A stretch of 64,000 bases of DNA from a bacterium (GCA_028275345.1 JAPWUV010000007.1:165019-229018); one strand, 5' to 3'; positions 15,862 to 25,009 are shown, numbered from the stretch's first letter. Made by a program: numbers and translations. Notes: generated by a model not told the origin, from the letters alone.

Positions 15862-16746
15862 ATGGAAAGGAAGCGGAGGGAATCGGAAATTGGCCGTCTT
15901 CTGCTACTGCTCATGGCCGGCAGCTTGATCGGCGTGCCCCTCGCGAGCCGATTCCGCAACGCTTGCGCTGGCCAAAGGACGGCAGTAGTTCCCTCCGTCG
16001 GTTCCAGCTGCTCGGACGTGGGGGCTTTGCCCTTTGCCGTCGGGGAGAGACTGCGCTTCAGGGTGCGATACGGCATGGTGACGGCCGGTTCGGCGGAGAT
16101 GGCCATCACCGGGCTTTCGGAGATCCGGGGGCACCGATGTTTTCGGGCGGTGACTACCATCGAGTCCAACGCCTTCTTCAGCCGATTCTACAGGGTACAG
16201 GATTACCTGGAGTCGCACCTCGACTGCGATGCCATTATCCCCTGGTTCTTCGAGAAACATCTCCGGGAGGGCAAGTACCGAGCCGATGTCCGCGCCGAAT
16301 ATGACCACGCAGCCGGGGTGGCCGTGGTCAATGGCGACACCGTGCGGATCCCCCCGGGGGCGCAGGACATGCTATCGATCTTCTACTTCGTCCGGACTCA
16401 GCCGATGGAGGTAGGAAAGGTCATCGAAGTGGCTAACCATGACAACAAGAAGGTTGCCATCCTTGAGCTGCACGTCTTGCGGAAGGAGAAGGTGGAAACG
16501 GAGGCGGGCCGATTCGATGCCTTCGTAGTGGAGCCAAGGCTCAAGGAATCGGGAGAGAAGGCGGGGCTTTTGCGGCAGAAGGGAGAGGGCTGGATTTGGT
16601 TCTCGGCGGATTCCCGCCGACTTCCGGTCCTAATCCGAACGAAGATGTACTTCGGCAGTTTGACGCTGGAACTCGCGGAGATCAGCCGACTGACCGGATT
16701 TGCATCATCCACAGCCGACGCGAAGGAGGGAAGTGATGGCAGGTGA
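15862..16746 (+). CDS. DUF3108-family exported protein
   Basis: A 294-residue protein with an N-terminal hydrophobic signal (LLLLLMAGSLIGVPLA). The body is beta-rich (LPFAVGERLRFRVRYGMVTA, GSAEMAITGL, YRVQDYLESHLD) as in DUF3108, a periplasmic or envelope family of unknown function. The ATG at 15862 has AAAGGAG in front; the frame also opens at a GTG overlapping the preceding stop (15835), so re-initiation is possible. It overlaps queF by 11 nt. The fold is probably an envelope beta-barrel or lipocalin-like structure; a role in handling lipids or glycans is inferred from the GT9 neighbour only. Confidence 0.82.
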   Translation: MERKRRESEIGRLLLLLMAGSLIGVPLASRFRNACAGQRTAVVPSVGSSCSDVGALPFAVGERLRFRVRYGMVTAGSAEMAITGLSEIRGHRCFRAVTTIESNAFFSRFYRVQDYLESHLDCDAIIPWFFEKHLREGKYRADVRAEYDHAAGVAVVNGDTVRIPPGAQDMLSIFYFVRTQPMEVGKVIEVANHDNKKVAILELHVLRKEKVETEAGRFDAFVVEPRLKESGEKAGLLRQKGEGWIWFSADSRRLPVLIRTKMYFGSLTLELAEISRLTGFASSTADAKEGSDGR

Positions 16747-17101
16747 AGAGATTCGGCGGGTGGAGACTTTCCCCAATGAATATCGAGGCCGTCGTTATAC
16801 GATCGAGATCGTGAACGAGGAGTATACTTCGGTTTGCCCGCGTACTGGCCTGCCGGATTACGGCAAGATCATCATCCGGTACGTGCCGGACGAGAAGGTC
16901 CTCGAACTGAAAGCCCTCAAGTACTACTTCCTCCAATATCGAAACCTGGGGATCTTCTACGAGCACGCAGTCAATCGCATCCTGGATGATTTGGTCGCTT
17001 CTTGTGAGCCTTGGGAGATGGAAGTGGTCGGAGAATTCAACGTGCGAGGCGGGATGCGGAGCCGGGTGGTCGCTCGGTACGTTCGGGAGGGAGAAAAGTG
17101 A
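16736..17101 (+). CDS. queF: NADPH-dependent preQ0 reductase (7-cyano-7-deazaguanine reductase)
   Basis: A 121-residue unimodular QueF of the tunnelling fold. It reduces preQ0 to preQ1 in queuosine biosynthesis. Visible landmarks are C34 (TSVCPRTGLPDYGKI), which forms the thioimide with preQ0, D41, and the helix ELKALKYYFLQYRN of the QueF signature. Its length fits the short YkvM-type subfamily. The ATG at 16736 has a strong AAGGAGGG site and lies inside the end of the DUF3108 gene. Its stop overlaps the GTG start of queC (GTGA), so the two consecutive pathway enzymes are translationally coupled. Confidence 0.97.
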   Translation: MAGEEIRRVETFPNEYRGRRYTIEIVNEEYTSVCPRTGLPDYGKIIIRYVPDEKVLELKALKYYFLQYRNLGIFYEHAVNRILDDLVASCEPWEMEVVGEFNVRGGMRSRVVARYVREGEK

Positions 17102-17787
17102 GCCGTCCCCTTGCAGTCGTGCTGCTGAGCGGGGGGATGGATAGTTGCGTCACAGCTGCGATGGCCGCCCAAACGCATCAGCTGGCTTTGCTGCACGTGA
17201 ATTACGGCCAGCGCACGGAGGCGCGCGAGCTCCGGGCTTTCCGGGAAATCGCTGCCTACTTCAAGGCGCAGCTCATACTGGAGGTGGACATCCCCCATTT
17301 CCGCCGCATCGGGGGAAGCAGCCTTGTGGACCCGAGCCTCGAAGTGGAAGACTACGGGCAGGTGGGCGAAGGCATTCCCTCCACCTACGTGCCCTTCCGG
17401 AATGGCCTGCTCCTGGCCGTCGCCACCACCTGGGCCGAGGTCGTGGGGGCTGAGGCCATTTTCGTCGGGGCCGTGTACACGGACGCGCCAGGCTATCCCG
17501 ATTGCCGGCCGGAGTTCTACGAAGCGTTCCAGAGGGCCATCGATCTCGGGACGCGTCCGGAAACGCGGATCCGCATCGTGACCCCCGTGATCCACTGGAC
17601 CAAGGAGCAGATCGTGCGCAAGGGGATCGAACTGGGGGCTCCGTTTCACCTGACCTGGAGCTGCTACCGGAGCGAAGACATTGCCTGCGGCCTGTGCGAT
17701 AGCTGCCACCGCCGGCGCGAGGCCTTCCGCGCTGCTGGGGTCCCCGACCCCATTCCGTACGCCAATCCGGATCCTTCCGAAGCTTGA
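17098..17787 (+). CDS. queC: 7-cyano-7-deazaguanine synthase
   Basis: A 229-residue ATP-dependent synthase converting 7-carboxy-7-deazaguanine and ammonia to preQ0. The PP-loop SGGMDS is at residues 11-16. Four zinc-ligand cysteines near the C-terminus (C189, C197, C200, C203; CYRSEDIACGLCDSC) are all present. The start is the GTG at 17098, overlapping the queF stop, with GGGAGGGAG just before it; the longer frame upstream simply runs through queF. QueD and QueE, needed earlier in the pathway, are not in the window. A QueG-like protein is found separately at 52306-53016. Confidence 0.97.
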   Translation: MSRPLAVVLLSGGMDSCVTAAMAAQTHQLALLHVNYGQRTEARELRAFREIAAYFKAQLILEVDIPHFRRIGGSSLVDPSLEVEDYGQVGEGIPSTYVPFRNGLLLAVATTWAEVVGAEAIFVGAVYTDAPGYPDCRPEFYEAFQRAIDLGTRPETRIRIVTPVIHWTKEQIVRKGIELGAPFHLTWSCYRSEDIACGLCDSCHRRREAFRAAGVPDPIPYANPDPSEA

Positions 17788-18085
17788 TCTTGCCGGGAGA
17801 GGGGCTTCCGTCCCCGAAGCGCGTCATCGGCGCAAGGACTACGCTTTTCGAACCCCCACCGAGGTAAACCCGTCTTGCAAAAGCGCGTAGGTCGCGGCCC
17901 CCGACTCGGGACGGCCCCGACGAGCCTCCTCACCCCCGTCTTGAGACCCCCAGGAGGACGTTCCTTTGCGGAGCTTTTTCTGTATCGTCACGGCGTTCGG
18001 CGCCGCGAAATCGCCTTTCCCCCTGATGGAGAGTGCCCGTTGGGAGAAGAGGTGCCGCGCAGCGGGCGGCGGATGCTGCTCAGCG
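17788..18085. other. Convergent intergenic region
   Basis: About 300 bp between the converging ends of queC and the Yip1-like gene. No gene, RNA or clear terminator is seen. A small GC-rich inverted repeat around 17803-17820 (GGGGCTTC ... GAAGC) is the only local structure and has no T-tract. Confidence 0.45.
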
Positions 18086-18604
18086 TCAATGGGCGAACAG
18101 TCGGAGCAGAATGGCGACGGCGATGACCTGGACGAGCCAGCCGAGGAGGCAGACCAGGATCGCGCGCGCAGTGCTTCTGTAGTCCAGCGCCTGACGGACA
18201 GCGACGACCATGGCTGCGAGCATCCAGACAGAAGCGACGAGGAAGATCACCGCCCGGAGGGGCGAGAGGATGCCCAGCACTCGGATGATCCCCGGGGAGC
18301 TGGAGAAGCCGATCGTCCTGAGCAGCTGGCCCAGATCAGCCTCGGTGGTGGGCTCGGGAAGCAGTCTGGTCCCGATCAGGTAGGTCAGATAAGCCCACAC
18401 AAGCCAGCTGGCGAGGGCGCCCACGGTCCCGCCTACGAGGCCTCCGAGCCCGCCGGTGCCCAGGGTGGCAATTCCGGCGGCCAGGCTGGAAAAGATGACC
18501 ACCAGCATGGCCTGGCGGGTCGCTCCAGTGTCCGCCTCCACCTCTTCGTACAGCTCCGGGTTCAGCAGACTCGCTTGCAACATCCGAAAGGTCAAATTGC
18601 CCAT
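18086..18604 (-). CDS. Yip1-domain integral membrane protein
   Basis: A 172-residue membrane protein with about five hydrophobic helices (AMLVVIFSSLAAGIATLG, VGGTVGALASWLVWAYLTYL, AVIFLVASVWMLAAMVVAV, ILVCLLGWLVQVIAVAILL). The N-terminus (FRMLQASLLNPELYEEVEAD) and the Thr/Pro-rich connector (LLPEPTTEADLGQLLRTIGF) are what I expect for bacterial YIP1/YIP1-like proteins. Their function is not established. The ATG at 18604 follows GGAGGGAG. It lies downstream of the potassium-uptake genes but separated by 179 nt, so co-transcription is uncertain. Confidence 0.72.
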   Translation of the reverse strand: MGNLTFRMLQASLLNPELYEEVEADTGATRQAMLVVIFSSLAAGIATLGTGGLGGLVGGTVGALASWLVWAYLTYLIGTRLLPEPTTEADLGQLLRTIGFSSSPGIIRVLGILSPLRAVIFLVASVWMLAAMVVAVRQALDYRSTARAILVCLLGWLVQVIAVAILLRLFAH

Positions 18605-18783
18605 CTCTCCCTCCACTAGCTTAGCGTGCCGTTTGGGTCGGGGTCTTCGCCCGCCGCTCCTGGCTTCGAAGCACTGCAAGACCGACTGGACGCGTTCGCC
18701 GCCTCAGCCAGAAGGCAGGAAGACTTCCTCCACCGGCGGGGCGACGGCCTGTCCCCCTCTCTCGACTTGCGCTTCGGCGGGGC

Positions 18784-19269
18784 TCAGCCCCCGCCAGATG
18801 TGGGGAACAATGCCGTGAGAAGCTTCGCTACGCTTTCCAGCCCTCGGACGTCGGCCTCGTCGAAGGCACTCAGTTGGTCGCTGTCCACGTCCAGGACTGC
18901 GCGGATGTTCCCGCCCCGATCCCGGATGGGTACGACGATCTCAGACCTGGAGCCCGGGTCGCAGGCGATGTGACCCGGAAACTGGTGGACGTCGGGTACG
19001 ACCACGGTCTCGCCCCGGAGCACCGCGGCCCAGCAAACCCCTCGTGGCTTGGGCAAGTAGACGCACGCAGGCGTCCCTTGGAATGGGCCCAAGACCAGCC
19101 TTTCCCCCTTCACAAAGTAAAAGCCCACCCAAAAGAAGCCGAGCCGCTGTTTGAGCAGGGCTGCCACGTTCGCCAGATTGGCCACCAGATCGTCCACGCC
19201 CTCGATGAGGCGGGAGGTTTCTTCAAGGACAGCCTCGTAGAGCTGCGCTTTGTCGGGCAGCGCCGTCAT
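18784..19269 (-). CDS. msrC: Free methionine-(R)-sulfoxide reductase (GAF-fold, MsrC/fRMsr)
   Basis: A 161-residue single GAF-fold enzyme that reduces free Met-R-sulfoxide. The three active-site cysteines of the fRMsr family are present: C69 (TPACVY), C79 (RGVCW) and C103 (HIACDPGSRSEIVVP). The surrounding motifs FFWVGFYFV and AVLDVDS are also typical. The protein is cytoplasmic and uses thioredoxin as electron donor in known members. It overlaps the upstream TrkA-like gene by 4 nt (ATGA), so an oxidative-repair enzyme is translationally coupled to potassium-uptake control. Confidence in the family is high. Confidence 0.93.
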   Translation of the reverse strand: MTALPDKAQLYEAVLEETSRLIEGVDDLVANLANVAALLKQRLGFFWVGFYFVKGERLVLGPFQGTPACVYLPKPRGVCWAAVLRGETVVVPDVHQFPGHIACDPGSRSEIVVPIRDRGGNIRAVLDVDSDQLSAFDEADVRGLESVAKLLTALFPTSGGG

Positions 19270-19922
19270 TTGATTTCCTGAAGTCGCTTCAGGTCCTCGT
19301 CCTTGCCGAGAAGGACCAGCACGTCGCTATCCTTGATCACATGGTCCCCGCTCGGGATCACGGTGACTTTGTCGGGTATCAATTGCTTGATCATGACCAC
19401 TTGGACGTTGAATCGTCGACGCAGATCCAATTCCGCCAAAGTCTTCCCGAGGAAGCTCATGGGAGCGGCCATTTCGACGATGCTGATGCCCGGAGTGAGG
19501 GGGATGTAGTCCAGAACCGCGGCGCTGTCCAAGCTGCGAGCCAGGCGGTAAGCACTGTCCTTCTCGGGGAATAGGACTGTGGTGGCACCGATGAGGTCCA
19601 GGATCTTGCCGTGATCTTCGGTGATTGCCTTGGCGATGATTTCTTTGACCCCAAGTTGCCGGAGATACAGCGTGACCAGGATGCTGGCGTCGATTCGATC
19701 TCCGAGGCTGACAATCACCGCGTCGAAGTCGCTCAGCCCCAACTTCTCCAAAGCTTCCTTGTCCGTGGCATCGGCGATTACCGCTTTCGGGACGATCTCT
19801 TTGATGCGGTTGATTTTGGCCTCGTCGTTGTCGATGGCGAGCACGTAGCATCCCCGCTCGACCAGGTAGCGGCAAACGTAGTAGCCGAAACTGCTCACTC
19901 CAATCACCGCAAAGGATCGCAT
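19266..19922 (-). CDS. ktrA: Ktr/Trk potassium uptake regulatory subunit (RCK protein)
   Basis: A 218-residue cytoplasmic gating subunit. The N-terminal RCK Rossmann domain has the nucleotide-binding loop VIGVSSFGYYV and the acidic end of strand 2 (AIDNDEAK). The C-terminal TrkA_C domain spans about residues 140-218 (VEMAAPMSFLGKTLAELDL, VIKDSDVLVLLG). A single RCK_N+TrkA_C unit is the KtrA/KtrC architecture, in contrast with the duplicated E. coli TrkA. It binds ATP/ADP or NAD(H) and gates the membrane partner encoded 85 nt upstream (20008-21390). The symbol follows the KtrAB system by analogy. Confidence 0.93.
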   Translation of the reverse strand: MRSFAVIGVSSFGYYVCRYLVERGCYVLAIDNDEAKINRIKEIVPKAVIADATDKEALEKLGLSDFDAVIVSLGDRIDASILVTLYLRQLGVKEIIAKAITEDHGKILDLIGATTVLFPEKDSAYRLARSLDSAAVLDYIPLTPGISIVEMAAPMSFLGKTLAELDLRRRFNVQVVMIKQLIPDKVTVIPSGDHVIKDSDVLVLLGKDEDLKRLQEIK

Positions 19923-20007
19923 CGGAATCCCTCCTTCAGGCGGGAATGCCCGACGTTCATCTCATCTTGCCGGAACCGACAGAAGCCCGCTGCTCGTTCG
20001 CACGACG

Positions 20008-21390
20008 TCACCCCACCAGGAATTCCCCTTCCGGGTACTGGAAGTGCTCCGCTTCCGCCGTTTGGACGGTCAAAGCCAGCGTCGCAGGGCCGATTCGGCC
20101 AACGAACATGGTGAACACGAGAATGAGCTTTCCGACCGTGCTGAGTCCGGCTGTGACCCCGGTCGAGAGTCCGACGGTGCCGAAGGCCGACACGGCTTCG
20201 AACAGGTAGCGAAGGAAATCGGCGTGCTGCGGTTCGTGGGCCCAACCCTCGCTGACCAGGAGGGCCGTTGTGCTGAGCGAGACCAATCCCAGCGACAGGA
20301 AAAACACCACCAACGCCTTATTCAGGATCCGGTTCGGGATGCGGCGGTTCATCACGACGACGTCGCGGCGGCCATACAGGCGATCGCGAACCAGAAGCAG
20401 GACTGTGGCAAAGGTGGTCGTCTTCACCCCGCCGCCGCACGATCCCGGAGAGGCGCCCACAAACATCAGGGCAAGCAGCACGAACAGCGAGGCATTGGAC
20501 ATTGCCCCAATCTCTACGGTATTGAACCCAGCCGTGCGGGCGGTCACCGACTGGAAGAAGGCGGCCAACACCTTCCCTGGCCAGGAGAGTGGGGCGAGAG
20601 TGGCATGCCAGTCGAAGAGCAAGAGCAGGGCCATCCCGCCGAGGATGAGCGCTGCCGTGCTGCGGAGGACCAGCCGACTGTGGAGGCTCAGTCGGGAGGG
20701 TGTCTTCCGACTCCGAGAGCCGGAGATGTCGTAGACGACCAGGAATCCGATCCCCCCGAGGATGATGATCGCCGCAACCGTGAGATTGACGACAGGATCC
20801 TCAACAAACCCCTTCAGGCTGTTCGAGAACAGGGAGAAGCCGGCGTTGCAGAAAGCACTGACGGCATGGAAACCGGCCAGCCACAATCCTCGCCCCACGC
20901 CGAACTCTGGGGCGAACCTGGCCCAGAGGATCAACGTGCCAATCGCTTCGGTGCCGAGCGTGAAGCCGACAGCGGCGCGCAAGAGCCGGCCGGGACCAGA
21001 TAGTGGGCCCGAGATCGTCTCTTCCAAGAGTTCCCGACCTCGGATCGAGACCCTTCCCGCCACCAGATACGCGAAGAAGGTGGTCAGAGTCATGATCCCC
21101 AGCCCGCCGGCTTGCAACAGGACGAGCACCACCGCTTGGCCGAAGGGGGTGAGCCGGGTGGCGGTGTCCACGACGGTGAGGCCGGTGACGCACACCGCGG
21201 AGGTCGCGGTGAAGAGGGCGTCCACCGGACGGAGCGGATCTCCCGTGCTGGAGGCGGGTAGGAGAAGCAGCGCTGTCCCGATCAGAATCGCAACGGCGAA
21301 ACTGCCAGCGAGAAGTCGTGCCGCCTCTACGGAGCTTGGCTCCGTACGCCTCCTGTGGCGAAAAAGCTGCAGGCCCTTCTTCTGTTCCAT
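20008..21390 (-). CDS. ktrB: Ktr/Trk-type potassium transporter membrane subunit
   Basis: A 460-residue K+ translocating subunit of the TrkH/KtrB family. Four pore-loop repeats are visible, each with the selectivity-filter Gly: AVCVTGLTVVD, AFCNAGFSLFSN, TARTAGFNTVE and AFGTVGLSTGV. Hydrophobic helices flank every loop. Its length matches KtrB rather than the longer E. coli TrkH. The N-terminus is basic and cytoplasmic. I set the start at the ATG 21390 (weak GCGAGG site), since the upstream frame to 21582 is low complexity. It lies directly upstream of the RCK subunit on the same strand. Confidence 0.94.
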   Translation of the reverse strand: MEQKKGLQLFRHRRRTEPSSVEAARLLAGSFAVAILIGTALLLLPASSTGDPLRPVDALFTATSAVCVTGLTVVDTATRLTPFGQAVVLVLLQAGGLGIMTLTTFFAYLVAGRVSIRGRELLEETISGPLSGPGRLLRAAVGFTLGTEAIGTLILWARFAPEFGVGRGLWLAGFHAVSAFCNAGFSLFSNSLKGFVEDPVVNLTVAAIIILGGIGFLVVYDISGSRSRKTPSRLSLHSRLVLRSTAALILGGMALLLLFDWHATLAPLSWPGKVLAAFFQSVTARTAGFNTVEIGAMSNASLFVLLALMFVGASPGSCGGGVKTTTFATVLLLVRDRLYGRRDVVVMNRRIPNRILNKALVVFFLSLGLVSLSTTALLVSEGWAHEPQHADFLRYLFEAVSAFGTVGLSTGVTAGLSTVGKLILVFTMFVGRIGPATLALTVQTAEAEHFQYPEGEFLVG

Positions 21391-22021
21391 CCTCGCAGAA
21401 TCCAAACGGTCCCGTTCGATTGCTGCACGACGCCGCAAATGTACAGAACTCCGGTTGCCATCTCCAAGGGAATCCTGCACAGAACCTACGGCGCCGGAGA
21501 CGGGGCAGCGACGCGGGGCGAATTCGTTTCGTCTCCGACCGGCAGCTCGGCCGGGGTGAGTTTGAGCGGGGTTGCCCGACACAGGCCCACGAGCTCGGGC
21601 TGTTCGAGCCTTGCGGGATCCCCAAACAACCCAGCGAGGCTTGGGTGAAAGTCGCCGTAGCGGGGACCCCAGTCAACTGCGCAGGGCTTACGTAGTTCTT
21701 CCGATTAGACCCCCCGCTCGGACATGCCCGGATCAAGTGGGTCGAGCCGAGGGCCAAAGACGCCGCCGCCATCGCAGTGGTCGAAGGAGAGCCCCCGCTA
21801 CTCCCATCACTCGTGGCGCAGCAGCCATTCCCTCCATTCGCCCCGGGTTGGTACCGGGCTACCTGGACATGCTCGAGCGGCAAAACGAATCGTTCGCGGA
21901 AAACGGCCCTCGCGGGTCGCGGTTATGCTCCAGGTCTTGACGAAAACTTCATCTCAACCGCGCCCCTTCCGGACCGATCCATCGGGGTGGAGGTACGGAT
22001 GCCCAAGTTCGAAGGTTGGCG
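21391..22021. other. Divergent intergenic region upstream of the ktrB-like gene
   Basis: About 630 bp without a supportable gene; frames on both strands overlap and give Arg/Ser/Pro-rich translations. The region should hold promoters for the minus-strand potassium uptake genes and for the plus-strand gene at 22022. I found no near-consensus promoter, riboswitch or repeat. Confidence 0.45.
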
Positions 22022-22606
22022 ATGCGCAAGATTGCCTTGTTGCTAACATTTCTCGCTTCGGGAGCGTGCGAGGCCGGAGGGAACGGCCTTGGCTACCTTG
22101 CTCCACACTACAATTTTTCCTCCCATGCGGTGCTGGTGCGGGAGGACGTGCTCGCCACAGGAGCCACCCTCGTGATCGTGGGCGGGGAAGAACCCTACCT
22201 CAATGGCTTCTTCGTGCCCAGCTGCCGGATGACGATCCACGGGAAGGAGGTCGTACTTCGCAATGTCATCTTCATCAATCTCGACGTGATCGGAAAGAGT
22301 CGAGGCTCGCCGGACCAGGTACTTCTTCACGAGCTTGAGCACTACCGCCAGTACCGGCGATGCGCCAGTGCGGAGGAGTACTTCGCGGAATGGCGCAGGC
22401 AGCAGGCTCTACCCTATTGGGAGCGTCCCTGGGAGAAGGAAGCGCACGCCGCGGAGACCAGGGATACGGGTCTGATCTGGATCCAGGGAAAGCAGTCTTC
22501 CACCCCCGTCGCCATTCGGTTCGATTTTACCGAGGGAGGCCTCGCGAGCCACATGGCGACAAGCGGTCCGACCGGCCAGCTCTCCGGATTCCCCCCAGGG
22601 GAGTAG
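22022..22606 (+). CDS. Small exported protein with HELEH motif (putative metallopeptidase-like)
   Basis: A 194-residue protein with an N-terminal signal (RKIALLLTFLASGACEAG). The central segment VLLHELEHYRQYRRCASAEEY contains HExxH (HELEH), the zinc-binding motif of gluzincin-like peptidases, followed by a plausible acidic third-ligand region (EKEAHAAE). Preceding beta-strands (EVVLRNVIFINLDVI) fit the minimal peptidase folds seen in DUF4157-like and related short proteins. Four Cys are present outside the signal region. I set the start at the ATG 22022 after GAAGG, rather than the TTG six bases earlier. I do not recognise a named family; activity is unproven. Confidence 0.65.
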   Translation: MRKIALLLTFLASGACEAGGNGLGYLAPHYNFSSHAVLVREDVLATGATLVIVGGEEPYLNGFFVPSCRMTIHGKEVVLRNVIFINLDVIGKSRGSPDQVLLHELEHYRQYRRCASAEEYFAEWRRQQALPYWERPWEKEAHAAETRDTGLIWIQGKQSSTPVAIRFDFTEGGLASHMATSGPTGQLSGFPPGE

Positions 22607-23150
22607 CCCCACCGGCCATCCCCTCGCCGAGAGGCTCCTGCCTGATGCCGCCCTCGCGGAGGAGCGCATCCGCGCAATGGTTTCGCCCTGCCGAAGCATC
22701 GGCTTTCGCCGTTAACGGCGAAGGGGCGTGTCCCCTGATTCCCGGTGGATTCCCAGCCAGGAAGAGCATCCGAGCCCGGGCTGCAGATCACTGCACAGGC
22801 AAATCCACCTCGAGGAATCGATCCCCGACGGCCGCGCCTCGCAGGATCCCGGCGGGAGCCGTGGCAGGGGCCTTGGGATCGCGCGGGGGCCTGCGGGTCA
22901 CCTGTAGGAAATCCGGCGCGCTCAGTAGGCCGGGAAGGTGAGCTCGCTCCCCCATCGGACGGGCTCAGCCGGGCGAAGGCGAAGTAACCCGGATACGCCG
23001 CCCGGACCATGCCGGACTGAGCAGGACCAGCAGGCGCTTCAGCCGTGCGGCGAGATGCTCGTTCGTCGCAAAGTGCCAAATTGCTTCGCTGTGCCCCGCG
23101 CCGCAGGGTCGGCTCGCTCCTCGCTGCGTGCGGCGCAAGCGGCTTTCCCC
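22607..23150. other. Convergent intergenic region with a terminator-like hairpin
   Basis: About 540 bp between two converging genes, with no gene recognised. An 8-bp perfect inverted repeat GCGCCGCA/TGCGGCGC (23098-23105 with 23129-23136) lies 15 nt past the GH9 stop and could terminate that minus-strand transcript, though it lacks a U-tract. A second inverted repeat, GGTGGATT near 22743 with AATCCACC near 22801, is also present. Confidence 0.45.
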
Positions 23151-24941
23151 CTATTCTCCGGCGGCCATGGCGGCGATGAACAGCAAGGCCTCCGCTGTGC
23201 CGTCCAGCGTGGGTTCGTTGGTGGAGTAATCCCAGAGGTCATCGTGATAGACGACCAGGTCGGACTGGAATGCTTCGAAACGATCAGGTCCTGAGAGCCG
23301 CACTCCCTTCAGGCTGCGGAAGATGGAGGCATAGACAGGCCCGTCCACCAGGCCCCCGACGATCGGCCTTCCGGTTTCCGCTGCAATCACGCTGTGAGGG
23401 TGCTGGGGGGTAAGGCCGCCTTCGCCGGGGATTCCCACGAATTGGCTCACTCCCCAGGGGTTCCTGCCCAGGAGCCAGTCGCGGTGAGAGGCAAGCAGTC
23501 CGCGGTATTGCGCGTCGCCCGTCATTCTCTCGTAGATGAGGATCTGATTTACCGCCGCGGCGGCCAGATTGTTGGAGCACCAGACGAACGGGATTCCGAC
23601 GCGGTAGGGGTTCCGGAGGGCGCGTCGCTGCAACGCCTCGATGCCCTGGCGGTAGTAGGTTGCCAGCGTGTCCCGGAATGCGCCGGGGAGCACTTCCCAA
23701 AGGGCGAAGTGCCCTGCATTGAAGAACGGATAGTGTTCGTAGTGGCGCAGGGTGTCTAGCCCCATCCAGGAGAAGGAGCCTGTCCTCCGAGCGAAGTCGA
23801 TGGCCTGTCGCAGGTAGCTGGAGTCTCCCGTGGCTCGGAAGAGTTCGGCCGCGCCCCATTCCATGTCGTCGGTCCAGGTGGCTTCGTAATAGCGATAGGG
23901 CTGGCGGCACGGGGTTCCCTGCTGACATCCGGGTTGCAGGAGACCCATCGCGTAGACCTCGCGCGCAGCCCGGAGGCACCGCTCCGCGAAGGGGGGATCC
24001 GTCGTAGCGAAGATCTGCGCTGCCATGGCCATGGCGGCAGCATAGCGTCCGGCGAGATTGGCTATCCCGTCGGATTCGCTCTTGTAGGGCCCAAGGCCCT
24101 GGGGCCTGCCTGTGGCGTAGTAGACGACGCGGTATCTGCCGGGTCCCCAGCCGTAGTCCGAATTGTCCTGGTGCGGGAGATCCCAGCCGGAATGGTCTCG
24201 ATCATCCGCCACTTGATGGTAGAGCTGGTTCGGAGCCGGATGCATTTTCAGCATCCACTCCAGTCCCCAGCGCGCTTCGTCCAGTACGTCGGGGATCCCA
24301 TTCGGGTAAGGGTGGCCGAGGGCATCCACGGAATCGGGAAAGACCTCGGGGAAGAGCCTGTAAGAGAGGAGGAGCCGTGCCACAGTATTGCTTGAAGTGA
24401 GCAGGTACCGCAGGTAATCTCCCGCATCGTGCCAGCCACCGGTCACGTCAATGTAGGTTCCGTCCGGCACCGGCCCTTCGAAGGTGCGCCCATCCCTGGG
24501 ATGGCATACCTCGTCGAGGAACGGATTGTAACCACACCTCTGCTGGCGGATGTAGCTTAGGATCACGCTCGGGTACCGGCGATAGGCAGTGCTGGAAACG
24601 ACGAACGGAAGGGACTGTGACTCCGTGCCGACCAAGCGAATCCGATATACTCCCGGTCTCCTCAGCGAGCTGAGATCGAGCAGGTAGTGGTGCGAGAAGT
24701 TGCCGAAGGGACCCAAGTCCGGGCCACACCTGTGCGGACCCGTGACCCGCTTACCGGTGGCTGCGTCGAGGATCTCGAAGCGCAAATTGCTGTGGGGAAG
24801 GCGCGAAAAGGCAATGGCTTGCTTTGTTTCGCCCGGCAAAAAGCCCACCTGGTTGGCGCGAACGAAGATGTCATCTCCGGATCCCCCCAACGCCCCATTG
24901 ATCCAGAGCAGCGAAGCGGTGACAACGCTCGCCCACCGCAC
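23151..24941 (-). CDS. Glycoside hydrolase family 9 (endoglucanase-like), secreted
   Basis: A 596-residue exported enzyme: signal peptide (about 1-20), an N-terminal Ig-like CelD_N domain (residues 24-115; FVRANQVGFLPGETKQAIAF) and a GH9 (alpha/alpha)6 barrel. The catalytic base/nucleophile region is GGWHDAGDYLRYL (D172, D175), the histidine region is LTPQHPHSV, and the acid is E576 in STNEPTLDG. GH9 enzymes are inverting and cleave beta-1,4-glucan and related chains. The start is GTG at 24941, after AGGAGGAGG. It carries no sorting tail, so it is likely periplasmic or released by another route. Preference for cellulose, xyloglucan or beta-glucan cannot be told. Confidence 0.93.
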   Translation of the reverse strand: MRWASVVTASLLWINGALGGSGDDIFVRANQVGFLPGETKQAIAFSRLPHSNLRFEILDAATGKRVTGPHRCGPDLGPFGNFSHHYLLDLSSLRRPGVYRIRLVGTESQSLPFVVSSTAYRRYPSVILSYIRQQRCGYNPFLDEVCHPRDGRTFEGPVPDGTYIDVTGGWHDAGDYLRYLLTSSNTVARLLLSYRLFPEVFPDSVDALGHPYPNGIPDVLDEARWGLEWMLKMHPAPNQLYHQVADDRDHSGWDLPHQDNSDYGWGPGRYRVVYYATGRPQGLGPYKSESDGIANLAGRYAAAMAMAAQIFATTDPPFAERCLRAAREVYAMGLLQPGCQQGTPCRQPYRYYEATWTDDMEWGAAELFRATGDSSYLRQAIDFARRTGSFSWMGLDTLRHYEHYPFFNAGHFALWEVLPGAFRDTLATYYRQGIEALQRRALRNPYRVGIPFVWCSNNLAAAAVNQILIYERMTGDAQYRGLLASHRDWLLGRNPWGVSQFVGIPGEGGLTPQHPHSVIAAETGRPIVGGLVDGPVYASIFRSLKGVRLSGPDRFEAFQSDLVVYHDDLWDYSTNEPTLDGTAEALLFIAAMAAGE

Positions 24942-25009
24942 CCTTAGGACCTCCTCCTGATAACCGATCTACGTTTCCAATCCCCGGGCAGCGGTCTTTC
25001 CGCCGGTCG

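Noticed and set aside
22785-22830. c-di-GMP-riboswitch-like segment (CACAGGCAAATCC)
   Set aside because: Only a short piece resembles the GEMM-I core, the conserved 3' half is missing, and no plus-strand gene lies downstream.
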